Origin: Mesotaenium endlicherianum | Lineage: Eukaryota > Streptophyta > Zygnematophyceae > Zygnematales > Mesotaeniaceae | Assembly (NCBI GenBank): GCA_009602735.1 | Contig: WELA01012617.1 | Span: 186,001 to 250,000, forward strand | Length of the DNA stretch: 64,000 nt | Direction of reading: 5' to 3' | Part shown: in pieces, positions 46,211-55,045 of the stretch | How the letters are laid out: each line of letters begins with the position of its first letter | How positions within the stretch are numbered: the stretch's first letter is position 1 | The notes under the pieces: model-generated | Databases searched by the model: none | What the model saw: only the letters and a program-made list of their open reading frames with translations | What the model was told of the DNA's origin: nothing | Translations under genes and position numbers: made by a program

Positions 46211-46927
46211 TGAAATGAATCGACTAACTAAAAAGGCGATTACCAATTAATGAAGATCTTTATATCAGCAAGTACTCTATATGGTATTTTCTGTTAATTG
46301 ATTAAACAGCAAAAGACAACACACTAGCGGTGGACAATACTCGTAAGTCAAATGGAAGTAAACTACCATCAATAATGCAATCAATTTACTCACACATAAG
46401 CAAGGGTAGGAGACAGTGCATATCAATGGCTTCTCGCTTTGGGTTCAGACCTCTCTCAGTAAGCGGTACAAGAGAGTTGGCCTCGTTTCCGAACGCGAAA
46501 CTCGAGAGCAATCCTAGCATATGTACATGGAATGAGTTTACTGTTCAATGGTCTGTGCGATGGCACCGCCTACTCGGGAGTTAACCACGTTGGTAGGACC
46601 TTGGTTAACCAAATCCACCGCCATCTCCCATCATCCCGAATCGCCATCCATCCTAAGGATGTCATTTGGCCATTCATCTAGCACACCACAACTAAATGCA
46701 CATCTAGGCAGTTCGCTGCTACCAAGTACGGAAGTCGGCTGACTGTCAAAGAATGTGTTAGCAAGCTGACTTAGTAGACTTCAGCCTGCTGCTTCCGGCT
46801 GAGTTATTTAACTGACAACTATATGAAGTCCAGCAGACTCGATACTAACTAAAGTTCAGCAGGCTGAACTTATTTAACTATTATATTTAAATGAGTATTA
46901 TATCTACCAATTTACTGATTCATTACA
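46211..46927 (-). repeat. 5' LTR of B1
   Basis: 717-bp family B LTR in minus orientation, ending CATTACA on the plus strand next to GTCAG. The primer-binding site on the minus strand (TGGTATCGGAGC, complement at about 46198-46209) lies just inside. Confidence 0.92.
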
Positions 46928-46932
46928 GTCAG

Positions 46933-47641
46933 CGACCACCAGCCACTCAAGTGGCTCATGACGTTGAAGCGCCTGACAGGCAAGTACGCGCGGTGGACAC
47001 TCATTCTGCAGGAGTACACATTTGACGTGCTCCACCGCCCAGGGACGACCAACATGGACGCCAACGGTCTGAGCTGCATCCCGTTGCCGTCTTTGAGGGA
47101 CCTCAGGGTGGCCCACTACATTGAGGACAAGCCAATGGCATGGCATGCAGCATCCTTCCTGGCCTTCACAGTCGACAGCGATGCACGGCGCGCAGGACTC
47201 ACTGACCGCGACATGGTGGTGGTCAACACGCGGCGACTGGCGCTGGCTGCAGCAGCAGAGCAGGATAGCTGGCAGCGCGGGCCTAAGGATGTGTGGGGCA
47301 ATGCTGCCGTGCAGCAGTACGTCGCCACTACGGAGTTGGCGCCTAGTATCAACGCAAGGGATTGAGACCGTGTTCTCAAGCGCAGCCGTGAATTCGTCGT
47401 CATGGAGGGGCGTATGAGGCAAGTGATGGCTGACGGCTCCATTCTGGTGGTGCCTGAGCCTGCTATACGTTGCCACCTGGTGCGCACAGTGCATGAGGTC
47501 CTTGGAAAATATGGTGTCAGCCTCCTGCAGGGCGAGTAGTGGTGGCACGGCATGGCTAAGGCCGTGGCCGACGTCGTCAGCAGCTGCAAGCTCTACGACC
47601 GTGTGCGCTCGAGCTTCACAGCGCACACCGTGGCCCTCAGG
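46933..47641 (+). pseudogene. Element F: end of RNase H and integrase zinc-binding region
   Basis: F resumes after B1 with RNase H sequence (DHQPLKWLM; KYARWTLILQEYTFDVLHRP; NMDANGLS near 47055). Further on, an HHCC-like integrase N-terminus is recognisable (CHLVRTVHEV near 47472-47500 and SSCKLYDRVRSSF near 47580-47618). The insertion of LTR E at 47642 separates it from the catalytic core. It is a broken fossil. Confidence 0.65.
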
Positions 47642-48905
47642 TGAAATGAATCTTGCTTATTTAAGATAAATGTATTTCATTTTAATATGTAAGATCAGAG
47701 ATAGGTGGAAGCATGTAAAGTCAGGAAGCAACATGTGCCCTTATAATGAATTCTGTTCACTCATGTATACCCCTGGACTCACTTACTGTAGTGTGCCATA
47801 GTTGCACACTAACACAAGACACAAAAAAGAGGCGAACTTGAGGACTAGAGCTTCTCCTTTAGAATCTCATGGCCTCTTGCCTACCAAGTATACAAGCATA
47901 CATAAGCACATATACGACATCAGAAGACTGAGTAGCAAAGACTCTCTCATTTAGATGACCATAATGTAGCTAAAACACATCCCACTGACTCAAGTGCAAA
48001 ACCATGGAATCCGTCCACTACGTGATCCCAAAATATCAGCTGGCATAATCTTGTCAATACTTCTTCACATTGAGCAAACTTAACGGCAACGGACGCATCT
48101 TAGCGAGATCTTTCTGAGAAGTCATATTTCGCTCCATTTGGAGAATAGACGAAGAAGCCATGTCAATTTCGTGAAAGCTGGTCATAACAATGAACCCAAA
48201 AGTGCAAACACATCACTTGCAAGTAGAACTCCGTCTCCAAAGCCTATGTCCAGAATAGGGGACCACAAGATCCCAGCCTGCTATGTACCTAGTGACCACC
48301 TGGTTGACCACATCGCCAGGTGCGCCGTTTCGTGGGAAACTCGTTAAGTAGGGATCCACGGATCTAGGCATAACGACCATATTAAATGGTCTATTGACTT
48401 AAGTCCTAATTGTTCAGCTAACTGACGACGGCTCCGCCTACCCAGGAATTAATCACACTGGTAGGACATCGGTTCACCGAATTCCAGTCAACCTCCCGAC
48501 TTTCAGTAAACTACAAATCGGTCACATGTGCCAATATACAAATAATTATCTCAATGAATATGTCTATCCTCAACGTACTGAGTCTAAGTATACTAACCAT
48601 CATTATGCAAGCTTACTACATATTAACCTACTGCTATCATGTCCTAATTTATATATGCCCTAATAATCTCAGCAACCTACACTATGATACCAATGTCATC
48701 GTGCTGACCTTTTCGACAAAGTCAACAAACTACACTATATAACACAAAAGTCATCCTGCTGACCTTTTCGACAAAGTAAGTAAACTCACATTATATTGAC
48801 ACATTCATTTGAACTCGCACATTTGAGTACATTGACATTAGTATTTATCTGGTGTTGTATTTATATATGCAACTAATCAATTAAATAATGAACTGATTCA
48901 TTACA
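47642..48905 (-). repeat. Solo LTR, family E, inside F
   Basis: The 1264-bp segment runs from TGAAATGAATCTTGC to CTGATTCATTACA and is flanked by the perfect TSD TCAGG (47637-47641 and 48906-48910). The termini and a block of about 55 bp near 48429-48484 resemble family B LTRs, so E is a relative of B with a longer LTR. Orientation is assigned by that similarity. A second copy starts at 63171. Confidence 0.88.
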
Positions 48906-48910
48906 TCAGG

Positions 48911-49500
48911 TCTCTTCCTGTTTAGGGGCTGTTCTACAGGTGGTCCTTGGACTTGGGTAGAGAGTTGCCCAAGTCCCCCCGAGGCACCCTCTACGTCTTG
49001 GGGATGATTAAGCACCTGTCCAAGTGGATCAAGCTTGTGCTCTTGCCTAGCAAGGCCAACGAGGGAATTGCCCAGGCGTTCCTTGATCAGGTCCTTAGCC
49101 ACTTTGGCGGCTGTGCAGAGGTACTGACCGACCAGGGCAAGGAGTTCCGGGGCAACTTTTAGAAGCTGCTATAGCGCTTAATGATCGACCACCGCACCAC
49201 CTCTCGCAATCACCCTCAGGCTGACGGCCTTGCAGAGCGCATGGTGCAAACCGTCAAGCTGGGGTGACGCGACCGCCTTACCAACAACAGCACCCACTGG
49301 AACGACGCACTTTTGCGGCTGGCTATGGGGTCTAGGTTCAATCGGCAGGCCTCGTTGGCCTCGCACTCCCCATACTTCCTCCTCTCTAAGGACGCCAGTC
49401 GGTCTTGCCAGCCGCAGCAAGGACGGTGGTCGAGAGCGTCTTGGACTTGGACAGTCCTAAGGCGTGGAGCACTCTTATTGGGCAGCGAGCACAACTTTTA
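48911..49500 (+). pseudogene. Element F: integrase catalytic core
   Basis: DDE-type core motifs are readable: LYVLGMIKHLSKWIKL near 48985-49035, LTDQGKEFRGNF near 49126-49160, and HPQADGLAERMVQTVKL near 49210-49260, which holds the catalytic glutamate. Spacing fits retroviral-type integrases. It is a broken fossil continuous with the RNase H/HHCC piece to the left. Confidence 0.7.
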
Positions 49501-49799
49501 TAGCGCCTGATGCCCATGGCCATGGACGACCTCGGCATTGCACAGCACCGTGATACGCTGAGGTACGCCATGACTCGTGAAGGAGCCTATCGTACGCAGG
49601 TGTTGCAATTTTTTGCAGGTGGCTTCGTATATCTGCGACGCCAGACAAAGAACACCCTCGATACAGCAGCTCGCCGGTCATCTTGAGAGTCAAGCGCGTC
49701 TTGGCATCAGGTGTGCTGGAGGTGGAAGGCGCAGATGGCCGTCTTCACAAGGATCACACGAAGAACTGTGGTCCATGCCACCTCCCTAACCTTAACTTG

Positions 49800-49985
49800 C
49801 AAGTTTGACCCCATGACGCGTGGCCGCCCAAGGACTGGGCGTGCCAAATCTGCCATAGCCCTGGCCAGGAGGCCAAGATGCTGCTCTGCGACAGCTGCAA
49901 CCTCGGCTTCCACATCGGCTGCCTCGACTAGCCGCTGGCACGTGTCCCAGCTAGAGATTGGTTTTGGAGTGGTTGCTCTGAGTTA
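49800..49985 (+). pseudogene. Element F: PHD finger at the integrase C-terminus
   Basis: The segment beginning CQICHSPGQEAKMLLCDSC near 49842 and continuing NLGFHIGC to 49922 shows six zinc ligands in PHD spacing: C-x2-C-x11-C-x2-C-x4-H-x2-C. Tryptophans at the usual PHD positions lie on both sides (DWACQIC before, DWF after). PHD fingers bind histone H3 tails. The place taken by a chromodomain in families A-C is here taken by a PHD finger. It is part of the broken F copy; I see no reason to call it a host gene because integrase sequence lies directly upstream on the same strand. Confidence 0.7.
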
Positions 49986-50041
49986 GCCAGCGGTAGCATT
50001 CACAGCTCATCAGCTAGGGTTTGAGAGCTGAGGGGGGAATT

Positions 50042-50190
50042 TAAACATTTGACAGTTGACCCTCTTTTTGGCCTCACAGCCACATGCATTTTCGCTTCCA
50101 TTGCAGCAAAGCCTGCTTGCCCATTTGTGTATTGCATGCCACTGATGTGCACCCGACCTCCTAATGGACGACAACTATCATGACTCATTG
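50042..50190 (+). repeat. Dispersed repeat G, copy 1 (possible start of F's 3' LTR)
   Basis: The segment beginning TTTGACAGTTGACCCTC after a purine tract (about 50029-50040) matches 51852-51995 and, in reverse, 59245-59390. The position right after a polypurine-like tract suggests an LTR start of F. Confidence 0.5.
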
Positions 50191-50698
50191 GGTCGTGGTC
50201 GTCGCTCTAAACCGAGCTACACGGGTGTGTACCATCAACCTATGAAGGCCAACTCTGACTTGATTTTGCACATCCATATGTTGACCTTTACTAGCGTTAC
50301 AAATCCCTAAAGTGTCAAGCGCCGAGCCACCGTTTGAATGGCATTAATTTCGCGTCATTTGGTCAAGTGTCGAGCGAGATATTCGTGATCTAGTCGGCGC
50401 CAACTACCGGCCCCTAACAAAGTTTCACCAAAGGCCACTTTGTGATTCAATGTGCCCAAAGGTCACATTGTTGACTCTTCGCGACTCCAAAGACTTCTAG
50501 CCTTTAATGCACAAGTCCGCGAGATTAATAGACTACCCTTTGCAGACATTATTATAATGAATGAGCAATGTTTGAGCTGTAACTTGGTGACTGCATCACT
50601 TATCCCTAAAGGAAGCTTCCTCAAGTTTCAGATCTACTTTTGAGGCTTTATTTAGGTAACATTGGTCGAGGTAAGCTCCACCAATGAGACGCATGAGA
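50191..50698. other. Unassigned sequence, possibly F LTR interior
   Basis: No gene or recognisable element motif. It lies between repeat G copy 1 and solo LTR D and may be LTR sequence of F, but there is no second copy in the window to compare. Confidence 0.3.
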
Positions 50699-51409
50699 TG
50701 AAAGGCGAGAGGGTGCGGGGAGTGCGCCCACACACACTCACGCACCCTCACCCGCGAGTGGAAGCGTGCACGAGGACCTTTCCTAGTTGCATACACAAGG
50801 TGGAGTGGCCTGGTGGTATGCCACCCTTGCAAGAGTTAGAGGGCTACATGAGAGAGGAGTGGAAAAAAACTCACTTTATTAAGAAAAGTCGTGTACAAGA
50901 TAAGAAGGTTAGACTAGACTAAGCTAGACTAGACAAGACTCCCTCTTTTATGCTTCGACTCTAAGTGTCCTCTCTAGCAAAGTACCTCTAGAACCTTCTA
51001 CTATGGCTCCTTCCATGTAGGTGACCTTGCCTAGTTGGACAAGCTAGCACACTCACACGCACACAATCACACTCTAGAATATTCTACTACACAATCCACC
51101 AACTCCTTACGGAGTTTCTAGAAATTCCCACAATCACTTTAGCACTCTTCGTAATTGTACGTAGTTTCTGGAACCCTCATGATTCAATGTCCTACTTTCT
51201 GGACTCCAACCGAAATTTTCGTCACTGGACCTGTCCTTGTCACTAAAATTGAATCTGTGACACTAAAAACTCACTAAAAACTCCCCAAATTCATAACTTT
51301 CTCAATACTTGTCCAAATGACTTGAAATGAAGGCCAAAGTTCTTCTAAAATTACACTCTATACATATAAAATGCTAGAAAGATATAAACTACACTTTGAT
51401 AAACTTACA
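50699..51409 (-). repeat. Solo LTR, family D
   Basis: 711-bp LTR in minus orientation (TGAAAGGCGAGAGGG to AAACTTACA on the plus strand), flanked by the perfect TSD TGAGA (50694-50698 and 51410-51414). It is colinear with 19409-20114 (reverse) and with the split copy 32586-39979. Confidence 0.92.
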
Positions 51410-51589
51410 TGAGATTTGATTGGTTTGTGTTATGCTTAGCCAATAGGAGTGCTAGTACGTGCCTTGCCTCCATTTTTGTGGACATAGGAGAGCCTCCTAG
51501 TGTGACTGTGTGCATTGAATCCGCCGCCTTCAGCGCCGGTTTTCCAAGGAGTATATAGCAGTAGATGCCCCTAGAAGGCCATCTTTGTA

Positions 51590-51995
51590 AAAGTCCATCA
51601 TGTCGATTGTAAGTAACAGAGTTATCAGTTGAGCTTACCCTTTCATCTCTTGTGTTTTCGAGACCGCTTAGCCTCTCTCCTGTGAAGAGCAAGCCCTCTT
51701 GGCTTCCAATCACTTGCAGAACTTCACAAGTGGTGAGCAAAGTCATAGCTTAAACCTGTGCCATAGGATTACTCGTGAAGATCATGATGTGCTTTCAGTG
51801 ATCTTTTGGGCCATACTTCATTAGTTGTGTTCCTACCAGATTATAGTCTAATTCAAACATTTGACAGCTGGCCCTCTTTTTGGCCTTACGGCCACATGCA
51901 TTTTTGCTTCCATTGCAGCAAAGCCTGCTTGTTTATTCGTGTATTGCTTGTGCGGCTGATGCGCACCCGACCTCCAAACGCACGACACTATCAAT
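51590..51995 (+). repeat. Dispersed repeat G, copy 2 (longest form)
   Basis: About 400 bp match 59245-59715 on the opposite strand, including shared stretches such as GAACTTCACAAGTGGTGAGC and GATCTTTTGGGCC. The last 145 bp also match 50042-50190. No coding capacity is evident. Confidence 0.65.
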
Positions 51996-53901
51996 TCCAG
52001 TTCGCCCATCGAAACATCTCAGTGACGATTTGAACTTGGTATTCTCATCACTAGCCATTTCAACTTGTGACCAGCCATCGGTGACTCTTACGCAAGCGTT
52101 TTGCGTTTTGCGCAAATCAAATGCAAAGAATCACTTGTTATACGAATTCTTGCATTTGCAGAGATTTGTTGAGGCTTGTCTTCCAACGTTTGCACCCTCC
52201 ACGAGTCGTCAAGCAACTCCGAAGTCTCACGTCTTCGCGGACTCACACTGGAGTCAGAGCCTTCCACAAGCTCCACGAGATGGTGTGTTCTACCACTCTT
52301 CAGTTGCACACAAAGTTGGAATTCACCGGCTCCCCTTCCAAGTAGAGTTCCTGCAACCCTCACAGGCCTTAAACCCCAATTCGCTTGGGAATTTTTTGTT
52401 CATCTGAAACCACTTCAACTGAAGTTCTCAGAAGTAGGACAGAAGCTTATTACTTCCACAGGCTTCCGCCTAAGTTGAGGGACATTCTGTTGAACAAATT
52501 CAAGTTTGCAAAATCACGTCTAAGCAAGTTTAACAAGCAACATCGTGTTTCAGAGAAAATCGCCCACCAAGGCTTTCGCTTACCTTTCACAAAGTTACAG
52601 CTTACAAAACTCTATATCTACAGCGTCTATGCCGGCCTGGCTTGAGCCTTTCGCTCTAAGCCGCGCCTAACAGATTCCCACTGCTAAGTGGGCTCACTCA
52701 CTTCTTCACGGGCCGTCTTGTTAATTGCTTTTCAGGATTTCGACAATCGAGACTTCTGAGAACTTGGACACTAACATAACACTCACCTTTTTTGTCTCTC
52801 TCGCACGCTTGTGGTGGTTGGTTTGGAACTGCGCTAGAATCTCCTAGCAATATCTATTTGATGACCTCTCTAACAAATATTCCCTCTTGGAAACTCCAAT
52901 CTTCTAACCTTTCTATGATATAATGAGAGAAATGACTAAGCGTTGGCAAAAGCGTGTTTTCTTGGGCTACTTGCGGCCTTGGGAACTCCTCCTACGAGCT
53001 CCTTTTTTCCTTCCTCCTCCTTCGCTTCTTCTTTTTGCTTCTTGGCAAAGTGTGCGACGCAAGAGTGAGGGAGAGTGTGGGAGGCTCGTGCCTATCTCAA
53101 GCACCACGCACGCTCCTCTTTTTGAGAGTGCTGTGACTTAGTCATGAGCTTAGCATGCATGCATGGTTCACAGCAATCGCTCGTGAACAATTAACTTAGG
53201 TCGAGTCACTTAGCTTGCATGCAATCTTCGTGACAGGCGCGCGTGCCTACTTAACCTTCCAGTCAACGTGCATGCCTAGGCATTCAAGCCTACATCTCCT
53301 GACGCGGTGACTTTCTCGTGGCAGCCCTATCAAGAGGCCATGTCTGCGCTGACCTGCCTTTGCAGCATGGCCTGACTTGGCGATTTCTTAAATAGCTTCT
53401 TTGTAAGCTTTGCCTTGCTTGGCAATGTCTAACGTGGATTGTTTGCAGGTCCTGGAGGGGTCAGCTTCTCAGCTATCTCAACTGTCAAACTCCACCCATC
53501 ACTGAGGGTCGATTTTGACCCGTCGTAGTCACCCTTACGTGTGATTTTGACTAACTTTTAATGCTGACTTCGCACACATCAGCTATATGGTCGGTGAGTC
53601 AATGTTGACTTCCGTACTTTGACGTGCGCCACGCGTGCTGCGCCGTCCAACTTGTGACAGGCGAAAGTGTAAGCATATCAAGATGGAACTTCTAGTGAAA
53701 AGGTACCCACATATGGCTGCCTGTTGTAACAACATGTAACGCACGAAAAGCAACACACAACACGCCGGTCACATTAAGTTTTGCGATTTCGCTTTTGAGG
53801 TGGTGCCTACAAGGTGTTCGGGCAGAGTCTTGCTCAGGGTCCAATTTGCTGTTTCTTATTGTTGCATTACGGAGAAGTAGGGGCCGAGATATTCGGGTAG
53901 A
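51996..53901. other. Intergenic region upstream of UFL1
   Basis: About 1.9 kb without a supportable gene. The longest open frames (for example 51880-52407) show no domain and uneven codon use. There are short direct repeats such as CTTAGCATGCATGCA / CTTAGCTTGCATGCA near 53150-53220. The UFL1 promoter must lie in the right-hand part, but I see no clear TATA box or other core element. Confidence 0.4.
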
Positions 53902-54868
53902 ATGGATGAAGAGCTTGAGCTGCTTCAGGCGCAGTTTTTTGCGGCCCAAGAAGCAAAATCTTCTGTCAGGTTATCTGAGCGTAATGTTGTAGAACTGGTG
54001 AATAAGTTGCAGCAGCTTGGGTTGCTTGCAGCAGACCTGCTTCATACCACTAATGGGAAAGAGTACATTACACAGGTACACATTCCGTACCTGATGTCTG
54101 GCCTTGAGTATGGATAATACTCCCACAGAGATAGAACTTAGTTCCAAGCAAGCAGCCCTCGACTTTGCCCTCTATTTACCCCAAGCATGAACATCAATTG
54201 AACACCCACACTTTTCTGCTTTACTGGACTAGAGATTCAGTGCTCATCTGCTCGATGACAGAGCTGTATTGCATGTTTTAGCCTGGGCATTTGTCTTGTA
54301 AGTTGAGGGTTATCACTCCTGCGATCGTCTGTGATGCTGGAACGGCTGGGGAGGGTTGTCCTTGGCCGAGGGGGCCGTCTTTCTGCTTGAACACCCAGAG
54401 TGCTGTGTGACTTCGTCGTGGTCGTGTTCCACAGGAGAGGCTCAGGGAAGAGATTCAGCAGGAGATTGAGCACTGTGGCCGCGTGTCCATGGTGGACCTT
54501 GCTGCCACCCTGGGGGTGGATCTCTTCTATGTGGAGAGGGAGTCCCAGGCCATCGCTGCATCCAACTCCGCAGTGTCCCTCATCCACGGAGAGATCATCA
54601 CTGCAAGCTACTGGGACGATGTTGCTGAGGAGATTGACGAGACCTTACAGGAGTCTGGACACGTGGCACTTGCCGAGGTTGCCAGGCGATTCAATGTGGG
54701 GCTGGAACTCCTGGTCGGAATCATACAGTCTCGCCTGGGGACATTGGTGAGCTAGCTTCTCTGTCATTCCTGGTAGGCCTATTGGTGGTGCCTGCTGTAG
54801 AGGCGCGGTTACAGCTACCCGTGTTAGTGCGCGGGCCAACAAAGCAGCGGGGTGGTGTTCCGAAGGAT

Positions 54869-54959
<91 letters not shown>

Positions 54960-54960
54960 N

Positions 54961-55045
<85 letters not shown>

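Larger units (their letters stand above)
14571..46927 (-). mobile_element. Ty3/chromovirus family B, copy B1 (expanded by nested insertions)
   Basis: B1 is a minus-strand element inserted into the RNase H region of F. Its ends are LTRs 14571-15266 (3') and 46211-46927 (5'), flanked by GTCAC (14566-14570) and GTCAG (46928-46932), a TSD with one difference. Its own sequence survives as 14571-19408, about 20115-20163 and 42998-46927; the rest is a solo LTR D (19409-20114) and element C1 (20164-42997). It carries gag, protease, RT, RNase H, integrase with chromodomain and an extra gene region before the 3' LTR. By eye its LTRs differ by several percent. It is broken, with multiple breaks. Confidence 0.9.
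2816..50040 (+). mobile_element. Old Ty3-type element F with cytosine methyltransferase and PHD finger (scattered fossil)
   Basis: F survives as four pieces: about 2816-6993, 13865-14570, 46933-47641 and 48911-50040. Each gap is explained by a later insertion: A2 with TSD AGGGC, B1 with near-perfect TSD GTCAC/GTCAG, and solo LTR E with TSD TCAGG. Read in order, the pieces give aspartic protease, an Ala/Pro-rich spacer, a C5 methyltransferase, RT, RNase H, integrase zinc-binding and catalytic regions, and a PHD finger, followed by a purine-rich tract near 50029. It is GC-rich, unlike families A-E, and is heavily broken with many breaks. It must be the oldest element in the nest because the others sit in it. 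No 5' LTR was found; the start given is where coding similarity begins. Confidence 0.75.

Noticed and set aside
14571-46927. A single giant 32-kb element bounded by family B LTRs
   Set aside because: The interior contains separately bounded insertions with their own TSDs; B1's own sequence is only about 9 kb.
51880-52407. Open frame of 175 codons upstream of UFL1
   Set aside because: It overlaps dispersed repeat G, shows no domain and has unconvincing composition.
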